This document shows positions 18,101 through 25,428 of a DNA stretch of 64,000 bases, in pieces; within the stretch, counting starts at the first letter, position 1; every line of letters starts with the position of its first letter. Source of the stretch: an uncultured Lachnospiraceae bacterium. GTDB lineage: Bacteria > Bacillota > Clostridia > Lachnospirales > Lachnospiraceae. The translations under genes were made by a program, and so were the position numbers. The notes beneath the pieces are model-generated. The model made no database searches and was not told the DNA's origin. It saw only the letters and a list, made by a program, of their open reading frames with translations. The DNA lies in contig CADAOY010000003.1 of the NCBI GenBank assembly GCA_902789665.1, positions 124,001 through 188,000 on the forward strand. Reading direction: 5' to 3'.

Positions 18101-20604
18101 AATCCGTCACTGCTTAACTGCTGGTTAGCAAGTACATATGCACTGGTATCACCATTCTGGAATTCCAGCTGGAAATAGAAGTGGTTTGTTGAACCTGAAT
18201 CACCCTGTCCGTCATCAAAGTTAGCATCATCTGCAACTTCAACGGAAATTGTATATGTCTTCTTAGGCTTGAAGAATCCCCAGTCCATCTTGGTTTCTTC
18301 ATAAGTCATAAGATATTTTACATCATTATAATCTTTTTCCTTAACCTGCTGTACCTGACTTGTTCCAATGGAAATGGTATATTTCTTTTCACCTTTAATA
18401 ATCTGCTGATACAGATTAGTATTTGTAGCATCAGGATTTGGAACATAAATGGTATTACCATTTTCATCTGTCTGAACAACTCCATCCACTACAAGAGGAA
18501 TCTTGGCATCTATGGCAGTACCATAATTTGCGACCTCGTCACCATTCTCATCTACAACCTTAACCGTATTACCCTTAAGGTCAAAAACCTTGGCGCTGAT
18601 TGCCTCTCTCTGAACCCAGAAATGAGACTTAATTCCATCGTGATCTGTCTCAACAACATATGCCCTTCTCCTCTTATAACTGTCAAGATAAGAGATGGTC
18701 ATGTTATCCATGGTCCAGTCATCTCTACCGGTAATATTAACTTTAGCTCCTACAAAATCATAGAAGTTGGAACATTCGATAACGAATGAAACCTGGCCGC
18801 CACGAGCTGTTCCACCATTTGTAGCAAAATCACCGTATCCACTATTACTGTTAAAATCAGTAGTTGGCCATTTACCCAGATATCTTGCAGCTTCCTCTTT
18901 AACGGAATAAGTCTGTGTTCTTACCTGACTCTTACTAAGATTCTCATAAATAAACTGAATCTCAACATCATCTGTTGTAGCAGCGCCATCAAGGTCTGCA
19001 GTATAAAGAGTAACCAAGAACATTCCGCTTCCTGCCTGGCCTGCTACCAGTGGAGAATTAGGCTTATAATCTATCATCTTAGGTGTACTCTTACCACCGG
19101 ATATAAGTGAAATACCATTTGGATCAGTGGTTGTATAATAATAAAGAGGATCTGAATTTTCAAATAAGTAATCTACTGTTGCACCCTGAACATAATTGCC
19201 TTTTGAATCAGTACCACCAAGAATATATGGCATGCAGCCGCCCTTATAGAAAGACATTCCTGCAAGCTTTAATTCATCAGATCCTGAGAAATGGTAAGCA
19301 CTTCTCTGTCTTGTAGTAAGTTTATTCTCATCCATCAGGATGCCATTATTTGAACATAACTCACGTGCACCTTTTCCTAAATATAAACTTACCTGATTAA
19401 TGGATTCAAATTCTGGGAAATATCCCTGGAATGCAATGGTATCTCCTCTTTGAGCAAATCCCATTATTGTTGCATCCGGTTCTGCCAGTGCAAGTGATCC
19501 GTACGCAGAAAGAATAACCGGAATGGTAACCTTCCTGTTCCATCCGTGGGTATCACGGTACTGGAATTCCATAACAAGATCTTCAAGAATACCATTATCA
19601 CCTGTTAACTTTTCTCCTGCACCATTTAAGAAACATTCAAGGCCACCATTGGCAACATCTGAAATGTCAAATCTAAATGAATACAAACCATCAATATTAG
19701 CATAGTCTTTAGGTTTTGTACCTTCTTTATAAGTTGTAAGTCTAAGCAGCGATGTACCACCTGCTCCTACTTTATATACCCTGTCTCCTTCAGAAGCTGT
19801 TAAAGAAGAGCCACTGACTTTTTGAGCATCAGCAATAAGCGAACCTCTGAAATCAAGAAAGCTCTGTCCTGAAATAAGAGCATAATTTCTATAACCAACA
19901 TAGCCATCAACTTTGTAGAGACATATACCCTGAGGTGTCCAGCTGCTCGCCTTACCATCAAGTTTTTCCAGGTAAATATCAATACTTGTTAACTGATCTA
20001 TAGGATATTCGGTCTGGAATGCGTAGTCTACGATAGTCCAAGGAGTTAAAGGAACAACTTCCTCAATCTGCTGGCTATAATTGTACTTACTGAGAATTGA
20101 TGAACCAAGTGTACTGTTAAGATCCTTACCATCAGCATAATAATTAAGCAAATCACGAGACCTTTGAAGTGCGTCTATCTTAGGAAAAACAAATTCGCTT
20201 CTTGGTGTGCCATCTTTATCTTTATATTTGATGGCGAAATACATGATGCATTCACCTGAGCTTGCACCTGTAGCAACTGTAAGAGAATAAGTATTACTGT
20301 CCTTAGGAAGCGTATACTCAACAAGACTTGCTTCCGAAGTCATACCCTTAAATTCTGTAAATTCCGGAACATCTGTACTTGGAACTACTCCATATCCATC
20401 TTCCAGCTTGCTGCTTAATGCTGCACCCTGAGTCTGGTCACCACCCGATGACTCTTCAAGATTTCCCGCACCTGCAGTTGGAGGTATCTCAGCCGCCTTA
20501 ACTACAACTGTAGCCATTGAAGAAAGCGCCGGAATATAAGAAAACGCAACAGATACCAGCATTGTTGCTGCAATTATTCTTTTTATTCTCTCAAACTTAA
20601 TCAT
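15166..20604 (-). CDS. Giant secreted surface protein (1812 aa) with C-terminal repeats
   Basis: A Sec signal peptide lies at residues 1-38 (basic start, hydrophobic core ATMLVSVAFSYIPALSSM, cleavage near VKAAE). About 1600 beta-rich residues follow, in which motifs such as DDWTMDNMTI, VGWIDVDYV and WSADYAYG recur, hinting at several related PLAT- or carbohydrate-binding-like domains; this is inference. The C-terminal 150 residues are NTGT repeats and then a Gly/Gln tail (GGEQQQ). There is no LPxTG motif, membrane anchor or wall-binding repeat at the end, so how it is held is unclear. It is the first gene of operon D (box D about 65-100 bp upstream), ahead of the membrane protein, the phosphatase and the RsbW-like kinase genes. 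Surface assembly with the secretion apparatus is plausible. Confidence 0.82.
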   Translation of the reverse strand: MIKFERIKRIIAATMLVSVAFSYIPALSSMATVVVKAAEIPPTAGAGNLEESSGGDQTQGAALSSKLEDGYGVVPSTDVPEFTEFKGMTSEASLVEYTLPKDSNTYSLTVATGASSGECIMYFAIKYKDKDGTPRSEFVFPKIDALQRSRDLLNYYADGKDLNSTLGSSILSKYNYSQQIEEVVPLTPWTIVDYAFQTEYPIDQLTSIDIYLEKLDGKASSWTPQGICLYKVDGYVGYRNYALISGQSFLDFRGSLIADAQKVSGSSLTASEGDRVYKVGAGGTSLLRLTTYKEGTKPKDYANIDGLYSFRFDISDVANGGLECFLNGAGEKLTGDNGILEDLVMEFQYRDTHGWNRKVTIPVILSAYGSLALAEPDATIMGFAQRGDTIAFQGYFPEFESINQVSLYLGKGARELCSNNGILMDENKLTTRQRSAYHFSGSDELKLAGMSFYKGGCMPYILGGTDSKGNYVQGATVDYLFENSDPLYYYTTTDPNGISLISGGKSTPKMIDYKPNSPLVAGQAGSGMFLVTLYTADLDGAATTDDVEIQFIYENLSKSQVRTQTYSVKEEAARYLGKWPTTDFNSNSGYGDFATNGGTARGGQVSFVIECSNFYDFVGAKVNITGRDDWTMDNMTISYLDSYKRRRAYVVETDHDGIKSHFWVQREAISAKVFDLKGNTVKVVDENGDEVANYGTAIDAKIPLVVDGVVQTDENGNTIYVPNPDATNTNLYQQIIKGEKKYTISIGTSQVQQVKEKDYNDVKYLMTYEETKMDWGFFKPKKTYTISVEVADDANFDDGQGDSGSTNHFYFQLEFQNGDTSAYVLANQQLSSDGFRSGHTESFTILTNRNYGEVKALRIIPENAASDSEPFDKLNIKSINISEDTNGGSFLSYVITDVGWIDVDYVDEMESASSRGQAGKTEAQLAKFYKVNYKTKAVKVLCEVVTGQQSVDYNQFVGSIKADVTYTTTNNETKIASFDVVERMGEYMNETVKSVEATGTVAPDGLGTISVSKWMIRPNHTDRFVLPPIADLKSIKDITFTAQTRNNEPAVWNIQSVYLSQVIKDGPLKVTINDEYCRDMDLNKLAASTNTKVVSQSFPIGRAQVMPTIFFTDNVLEWSGDDDSSLITPVTRLPDTTSDRVDIYVYPTVNSVEDTSGARLSAAVGYACPYSANAAAASNSLAKGKDANGRTVYYVQDVNAQNFIYATSFETRCITEGMALDYAVVQHIRDGVVIETYIYELNEVDAKFGAYVQAPTPLSNKKDLCEEKLDIVFGPGTESRRLVQEGNDVAVSFLYTSLLDGGATTHYSEYKYLTDEYIYEIGAGTTAHMTFDVPYVKEIIGYQIVSYGEIVATVAGATAQVYDIDEIQTTTEIGVTTTTESKKRSYSAFNQVFATSSVVQTKDCTSHEIYGLDSVTPVDITFDNKFATFSSETSRMGVQMKVTYDDIYGATQVLDYPDISQYLNGEKKFMSNTKQTARILIPNFNNQFKIKSISLIPYIVRSDGSRDSNAVLTINGWSADYAYGTEVIDGTEEQTFNGLEGEGKLIFGNVGMQVYYYRDNGLGGQVTADNNQVSLKGGNYVDVSVLLTGNAGSGFGYNVYRMYGEAGNDVTASTTYAVNGSSIRFTAPANATGESIVYKIKVYAADNPTVQKIIFVTVESEEVKKEETQTNTGTNTGTNTGTNTGTNTGTNTGTNTGTNTGTNTGTNTGTDTNTGTNTGTNTGTDTNPGSGVGPGTETVDPNASAVDPNAGQGGSEQQQGGSEQQQGGEQQQGGEQQQGGGEQQQGAGEQQSGGGEQQQGGEQGQGGDPSQP
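15178..15352 (-). repeat. Gly/Glu/Gln codon repeats at the 3' end of the giant gene
   Basis: About nine units of 15-24 bases encode GGEQQQGG variants. The plus strand reads as repeats of TTGCTGCTGTTCGCCGCC type. Confidence 0.85.
15423..15597 (-). repeat. 12-base NTGT codon repeats in the giant gene
   Basis: About fourteen units of 12 bases encode NTGT, with DTNTG variants. The codons vary between units (GTACCGGTATTT, GTTCCGGTATTT), so it is an older, diversified array that can still recombine. Confidence 0.85.
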
Positions 20605-20669
20605 ACTTTTTCCTCGACTTTGATTTGTTTAATTACTCGTAAATTTACTCTTTACTCGTATTATGATAT

Positions 20670-20702
20670 ATAATACAAACCAAATAATAACAAAAGTGCA
20701 AC
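20670..20702 (-). promoter_or_regulatory. SARP-type box D, promoter of the giant surface protein operon
   Basis: GTTGCAC-TTTT-GTTATTA on the minus strand is followed after nine bases by TATTAT (20670-20675). It lies in the 107-bp gap between the STAS gene and the giant gene, where no terminator is visible, so read-through from operon E is possible. Confidence 0.85.
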
Positions 20703-20711
20703 AGACCGAAA

Positions 20712-21011
20712 TTATCTTATATTTAATAATCCTGCAAGGCCTGTCATTTCAAATACTTCCATAACGTTTTCACCAACGTTAAGTAAAGTAAGTTTACCGC
20801 CTTTTTGATTTAACTTAATATAAAGATTACGTATGGAACGAAGTCCTGCACTGGATACATACTCTACTTCCTTCATATTGAGAATAATATTAGGGAATCT
20901 GTCTGACATCTGATTGAATAATGCATCAGCATCTCTCGCTGTTTTAGTATCCAAATCTCCTGACATAAGAAGTTCACCTTCATTACCATGATCAACTAAT
21001 TTGATATCCAT
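20712..21011 (-). CDS. STAS domain anti-sigma antagonist (RsbV/SpoIIAA-like)
   Basis: This 99-residue single-domain protein has the STAS core: a beta start (GELLMSGDLDTKTA), a helix, ILNMKEVEYVSSAGLRSI with the phosphorylatable Ser54 of the SSxGL motif, and a C-terminal helix. The size matches RsbV/SpoIIAA. Partner switching needs this protein, the RsbW-type kinase (12.7-13.1 kb) and the phosphatase (10.9-12.6 kb). All three are present but split over two box-led operons. The gene follows the VirB4-like gene by 12 bp and is the last gene of operon E, which ties the switch to the secretion machine. Confidence 0.92.
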   Translation of the reverse strand: MDIKLVDHGNEGELLMSGDLDTKTARDADALFNQMSDRFPNIILNMKEVEYVSSAGLRSIRNLYIKLNQKGGKLTLLNVGENVMEVFEMTGLAGLLNIR

Positions 21012-21023
21012 TTCTGTCCTCCA

Positions 21024-24000
21024 TCAATCTTTCTTTTTCTTACGCATCTGCTTAATATAATCAGCTAAATCTTCTACAGTAATTTCCATTACTTCCTTGC
21101 CTGCTTCGCTCATTCTTTCATCAAGTGACATTTCAGCATATTCTTCAGCTGCCTCTGAAAGAAGTTCAGCAAACAGGAATGGAGCAGGTTCATAATCATC
21201 GCTGTCGAAGTCATCATCATCGTCGTCGAAGTCATCGTCATCGTCGTCGAAGTCGTCGTCATCGTCGTCGAAGTCTTCGTCATCGAAGTCGTCATCATCG
21301 TCATCTTCGTCGTCATCGTCATCTTCGAAGTCATCGTCGTCATCGTCGCCAAAGACATCATCGTCGTCTAAGTCATCACTATCTTCATCATCAAAGATGC
21401 TGCTGTCATCATCGAAGTCGGCGAAATCGTCTCCTACAAGACCATCACCTGCAGTAACACTTTCATATGTTTCATCTTCATCAAATAAATCATCACTGTC
21501 AATTAAGCTGTCTGTATCGCTGAAGAGATCATCAATGTCATCAGAAGAATCAAATAATCCTTCTACATCATAATCACTGTCATCATATGCATTGTCCTCA
21601 GCAAGTAAGTCATCAATATCATCAGCTACGGACTTCTTAACAGTCTGAGTCTGAGCCGGAGCCTGCGCCACCTGAGTAACAACTCCGCCTGATGCCATTG
21701 CCATACCGCCTGCTACAGCTGCACTTGCACCCACGTTAATCCACTTAATCTTCTCCATAAGTTCTTCTTCCATTTCCTTACGAAGTGATTCCTTGAACTT
21801 GTTAAGAGTTTCTTCAAGATTAGCCTGATCAACCATGCTGCCGCCTGGAACATACTTAACATTATCAGCAAGCTGCTGAGCCTGACCATTGTCTATATAG
21901 CCTGCATCTGCGCGGCCCATCTGAAGTTCATATTCCCTGCGGTTTACAACTTCTTCTGCTTCAATTAATCTGTCAACAGAACCTTTTCTCTGAGCCTCTT
22001 CTTCTTTTTCTGCTTCTCTCTTGGCTGCAGCTTCTTCTGTATATTCCAGATTCTCCTTGGCCCATTCATCCTTAAGCCTTAATAACTCAGCTCTTTCTTT
22101 TTCTTCATCATCTTCTTCGTCTTTATAAGGATCATCGTCATAGTTGGCCAGAAGAACTCTCTTAGGCTCTTCTTCAACCTCCTGACCATCACCCCAGTCT
22201 TCTGCCTCTTCTGCAGTTATTTCAGAGAAAGTGAATCCGCTGCTGTATTCATCATCATCAACATCTTCGATGACAGGAATTTCAACGCCTTCCATTCTCT
22301 TTTCATAATTCATCTGATGAGTATCACGGCTCTCTGCAACGAAATCTTCCCAGTAACCTTCACCCTTTTCACCTGTGAAGTAATTACTGATGAAGTCTTT
22401 ATTTTCAAACATGTCAACAAATGATTCCGGAACATCAATCATAAAGGATGATCTTGATGTCGGACTCATAATTGTAAATACCTGACCACGTCTTGCGCTT
22501 ACAATGTCTTCCTGCTCTCTTTCATTGATTCCGCCGGCCTTCTCATATAACTTACAAAGGTCATCCATATCATTTGGAGCAAGTGAGAATACAAAACTGT
22601 ACTGGCAGGCATTAATAATAGCTGTAGACTTACGTGCTATTTCTTCTGTACCTACGAAGTCCTTAATGTTCTGTGTAATTACGATCTGCATACCGTTATA
22701 CTTACGGATACGCTTAGCTAACTGGAACATGAAATCAAGTGCAACAGGGAACTTGGTATCAATGAATACGTGCGCCTCATCAATTACAACTACAACCTTA
22801 CGCTGAAGGTTATATTTAAGGTTATAATCCCTGTTCTTAATAATCTCATTATCTATATACTTAAGTACCAGTAACATCTGGGCATTGGCAATTGTAGTAT
22901 TTCTGTTTGCCAGCATGGACTGGAAGTTAAATACTGAGAAGTTCTCATCTGTTGTAATGGTTGAAGGACCATTCCAGATATTGGCATTACGTCCGCCTGT
23001 TGAGAACTTGGAAATGTAATTAACCAGAGTTCTTAAAAGATTTCTTAAGTATTCATTATTTGTTCTTTCAAACTCAGACAAAACAACATCATACAAATCA
23101 TCGAATATAGGATAATCCGTAGATTTAAGTTTTGATAAATCTGTTTCTGCTGTAATGCCAAAGTTAAGGTAAACTCTTTCAACCAGTGAGTTAAGATATT
23201 CAAGAGCTTCCTTATCAATATCCGGAAGTATCTGTTTAAAGAATTCTTCCAGGAACTGCAGATGTGTGGCAAAACTTCCGCTTGGGCCGCCACTTCCTGC
23301 CTCATCATCATCCAACGCGGTAATGATATGGAATGGATTTAATCTTCCATACTTTGCATTACCAACATTAATTACCTTGCCGTGAAGAGTATGTGCAAGT
23401 TCTGAATATTCATTTTCCGGGTCAAGAATAAATATCTTGGAATCTTCTGATGCAAGATTTGTCAGTAATGACTTGGTTGCATAAGATTTACCGGAACCAG
23501 ACTTACCAACGATAACCATGTTGGAGTTAACTCTTTCACTGTCTCTTCTGAAGAAGTCGATAAATACAGGAACTCCGTCAGCAGAGCCAAGTTTAATTCC
23601 GCCCTTATCTGAAATATGTGCATATATCCAAGGATACATTGCGGCGATTGTATTGGTAGGAATTCCTCTTGCTTCTTTTAAGAATGGGTCATAGGCACTG
23701 ATCTGTCCACCTACGAAACTTTGAAGCTGCATGAAATCCATACCGGAAAGTCGCATTCCTGCTTCATTCCAGCTTCTTCTTACAGCCTTCTTCATATCTG
23801 TTACAACAGGAAGGTCTGAATGGAAATGTTCACCAAGTAACGGATCTTCCTTGGTTGTTACTGAGTCATAACCTGTAACATAAACATTAACAGACATAAG
23901 ATTTTCATTTTCCTGCTGCAAAGTAACAAGAAGTTCTGATAATGTTTCAATATGCTCCTGAAGTTCAAGTACCTTGGAGTCCGTACTTGTAGCCATATAC

Positions 24001-25355
24001 TGTCCTCTTAATTCTGATAAGGAACGGTCTATGGATCTGATAGCCTTATTGTTGTCCATAGGTGTAACTTTAACCACAACCTTGGTTGCAGGATATGACA
24101 TTACACCGGCAAGCCATGCATCGCCTACTTCTGTCGGATAATTAAGGTTTCTGAAGTTATGGGTAACGATATTATTTACAATGGCTCTTCTTACTGTAAA
24201 TCTTACGCTTTCAGGCATAGCCCACTTAGCCCAGTCTTCTTCTTTGATTTTATCAACCTGATTTTCATCAAAGTCCATGCCATTTGAATATTTTAAGAAT
24301 AAGGCAAGTCCTCTGTTATCAAGCCTTCTGACTTTAAGTTCGCCCTGCTCAAGGAACTGAAGAGCATTGCGAACAATAACAGATAATCTTCTCTTGTCGC
24401 TTTCGAAAAGAACTAAATAATAGAACGGTTCAATAACCTTATTCTCATTACATAATTCCCTGATTTCATTGATTCTGTCATACTGAATCTCAACTCTGGC
24501 CTTTAATTCATCTTCAGTGAAAAGACCGCTTTCATAAGACTCTCTTAATCTGTCAAGTTTGTCATATTCAGCATCAAGATATTCATCGTAAACAATAGGT
24601 CTTTCAAGTTTTACAATGTTAGCACCGTAATTTCCCTGAAGGCCTCTTAAGATTCTTCCAAGACAGTTCTCAATTGAATAATCTCTTCTGTATTTTGAGA
24701 AGAATCTGAATTCAACAGGATCAATCTCAATTGCTGCACCATAATACTTTCCGCCATATTCAATGAAATCATCCTTAATTCCGGTAAAAGGAATAATTTC
24801 AGATATGTCATCAGATGAAGCATTGGATTCTTTATCCGCATCTTTCTCTTTCTTCTTTGCTGCAGAACGGTTAGCTCTGGCAAGCCATACAGCATCCTTT
24901 TCTTCCTCGGTTGCTGTTTTGCTTTTGAGAATTTTATTTTCCTGCTTGATTAATTCCTTAAGTCTCTGCTTCTCTTCCTTGGCAGATAACTGCTCAACTT
25001 CTATTTCTTCTTCCCCTTCAGATTCCTCAAGGAAAGCTTCAATATTCTCTTCTTTTGTCCCACTGGACATTCTCTCTAAAGTCTTGTCATCGTAAACCTT
25101 ATGAAGTCTTCTCGGATATGCCCTGTATTTCAGTATGTGCCATATAAAAACATACATTGGGTCATCATCCAGTCTGACTAACATAAATGCAAAAATACCC
25201 GCCACCACTAATGCGATAATATATCTTCCAGGTAATGAAGATATCGCACAAATGGTTGCACTAACAAGACCTGCCAATCCAATCAGCACGTCTATGATGG
25301 TTATTCCCTTGAATAACTCAATCTTGACCTTGGTTTTTCCCGGAATTAATCTCAT
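21024..25355 (-). CDS. VirB4/TraE-like T4SS ATPase with fused PrgI-like N-terminus and acidic tail
   Basis: The 1443-residue protein has three parts. The N-terminal 90 residues are PrgI-like with two membrane spans (about 15-60), ending MYVFIWHILKYRAYPRR. A VirB4 body follows, with Walker A GKSGSGKS (Lys623) and Walker B VVVIDEAHVF (Asp859, Glu860). The C-terminal 350 residues are low in complexity, rising to almost pure Asp/Glu (about 1310-1390), before a short helical end (LADYIKQMRKKKKD). VirB4 ATPases power pilus assembly and substrate transfer. Separate PrgI and VirB4 genes are usual in Gram-positive elements, so the fusion and acidic tail are odd. It lies in operon E after the VirB6-like gene. 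Confidence 0.9.
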   Translation of the reverse strand: MRLIPGKTKVKIELFKGITIIDVLIGLAGLVSATICAISSLPGRYIIALVVAGIFAFMLVRLDDDPMYVFIWHILKYRAYPRRLHKVYDDKTLERMSSGTKEENIEAFLEESEGEEEIEVEQLSAKEEKQRLKELIKQENKILKSKTATEEEKDAVWLARANRSAAKKKEKDADKESNASSDDISEIIPFTGIKDDFIEYGGKYYGAAIEIDPVEFRFFSKYRRDYSIENCLGRILRGLQGNYGANIVKLERPIVYDEYLDAEYDKLDRLRESYESGLFTEDELKARVEIQYDRINEIRELCNENKVIEPFYYLVLFESDKRRLSVIVRNALQFLEQGELKVRRLDNRGLALFLKYSNGMDFDENQVDKIKEEDWAKWAMPESVRFTVRRAIVNNIVTHNFRNLNYPTEVGDAWLAGVMSYPATKVVVKVTPMDNNKAIRSIDRSLSELRGQYMATSTDSKVLELQEHIETLSELLVTLQQENENLMSVNVYVTGYDSVTTKEDPLLGEHFHSDLPVVTDMKKAVRRSWNEAGMRLSGMDFMQLQSFVGGQISAYDPFLKEARGIPTNTIAAMYPWIYAHISDKGGIKLGSADGVPVFIDFFRRDSERVNSNMVIVGKSGSGKSYATKSLLTNLASEDSKIFILDPENEYSELAHTLHGKVINVGNAKYGRLNPFHIITALDDDEAGSGGPSGSFATHLQFLEEFFKQILPDIDKEALEYLNSLVERVYLNFGITAETDLSKLKSTDYPIFDDLYDVVLSEFERTNNEYLRNLLRTLVNYISKFSTGGRNANIWNGPSTITTDENFSVFNFQSMLANRNTTIANAQMLLVLKYIDNEIIKNRDYNLKYNLQRKVVVVIDEAHVFIDTKFPVALDFMFQLAKRIRKYNGMQIVITQNIKDFVGTEEIARKSTAIINACQYSFVFSLAPNDMDDLCKLYEKAGGINEREQEDIVSARRGQVFTIMSPTSRSSFMIDVPESFVDMFENKDFISNYFTGEKGEGYWEDFVAESRDTHQMNYEKRMEGVEIPVIEDVDDDEYSSGFTFSEITAEEAEDWGDGQEVEEEPKRVLLANYDDDPYKDEEDDEEKERAELLRLKDEWAKENLEYTEEAAAKREAEKEEEAQRKGSVDRLIEAEEVVNRREYELQMGRADAGYIDNGQAQQLADNVKYVPGGSMVDQANLEETLNKFKESLRKEMEEELMEKIKWINVGASAAVAGGMAMASGGVVTQVAQAPAQTQTVKKSVADDIDDLLAEDNAYDDSDYDVEGLFDSSDDIDDLFSDTDSLIDSDDLFDEDETYESVTAGDGLVGDDFADFDDDSSIFDDEDSDDLDDDDVFGDDDDDDFEDDDDDEDDDDDDFDDEDFDDDDDDFDDDDDDFDDDDDDFDSDDYEPAPFLFAELLSEAAEEYAEMSLDERMSEAGKEVMEITVEDLADYIKQMRKKKKD
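21195..21430 (-). repeat. Asp/Glu codon repeats in the VirB4-like gene
   Basis: Repeats of GACGACGATGACTTC type (plus strand GTCGTCATCATC and related) encode DDDDDFDD units. The array is highly repetitive and likely to differ in length between strains. Confidence 0.85.
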
Positions 25356-25387
25356 GTGTTTATCCTATATCCTTATAAAATACCATT

Positions 25388-25415
25388 AAGCCTAGGCCAT
25401 AAATGGCCTAAGCTT
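25388..25415 (-). promoter_or_regulatory. Intercistronic hairpin between VirB6-like and VirB4-like genes
   Basis: A 13-bp stem (AAGCTTAGGCCAT with ATGGCCTAGGCTT, one G-T pair) has a two-base loop and no following T-run. It fills the 73-bp gap and probably shapes the relative amounts of the two proteins. Confidence 0.5.
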
Positions 25416-25428
25416 ATGATTAATCATA

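Noticed and set aside
21125..21457. Plus-strand open frame rich in His and Arg within the VirB4-like gene
   Set aside because: It is the complement of the Asp/Glu repeat tract and has no ribosome site.
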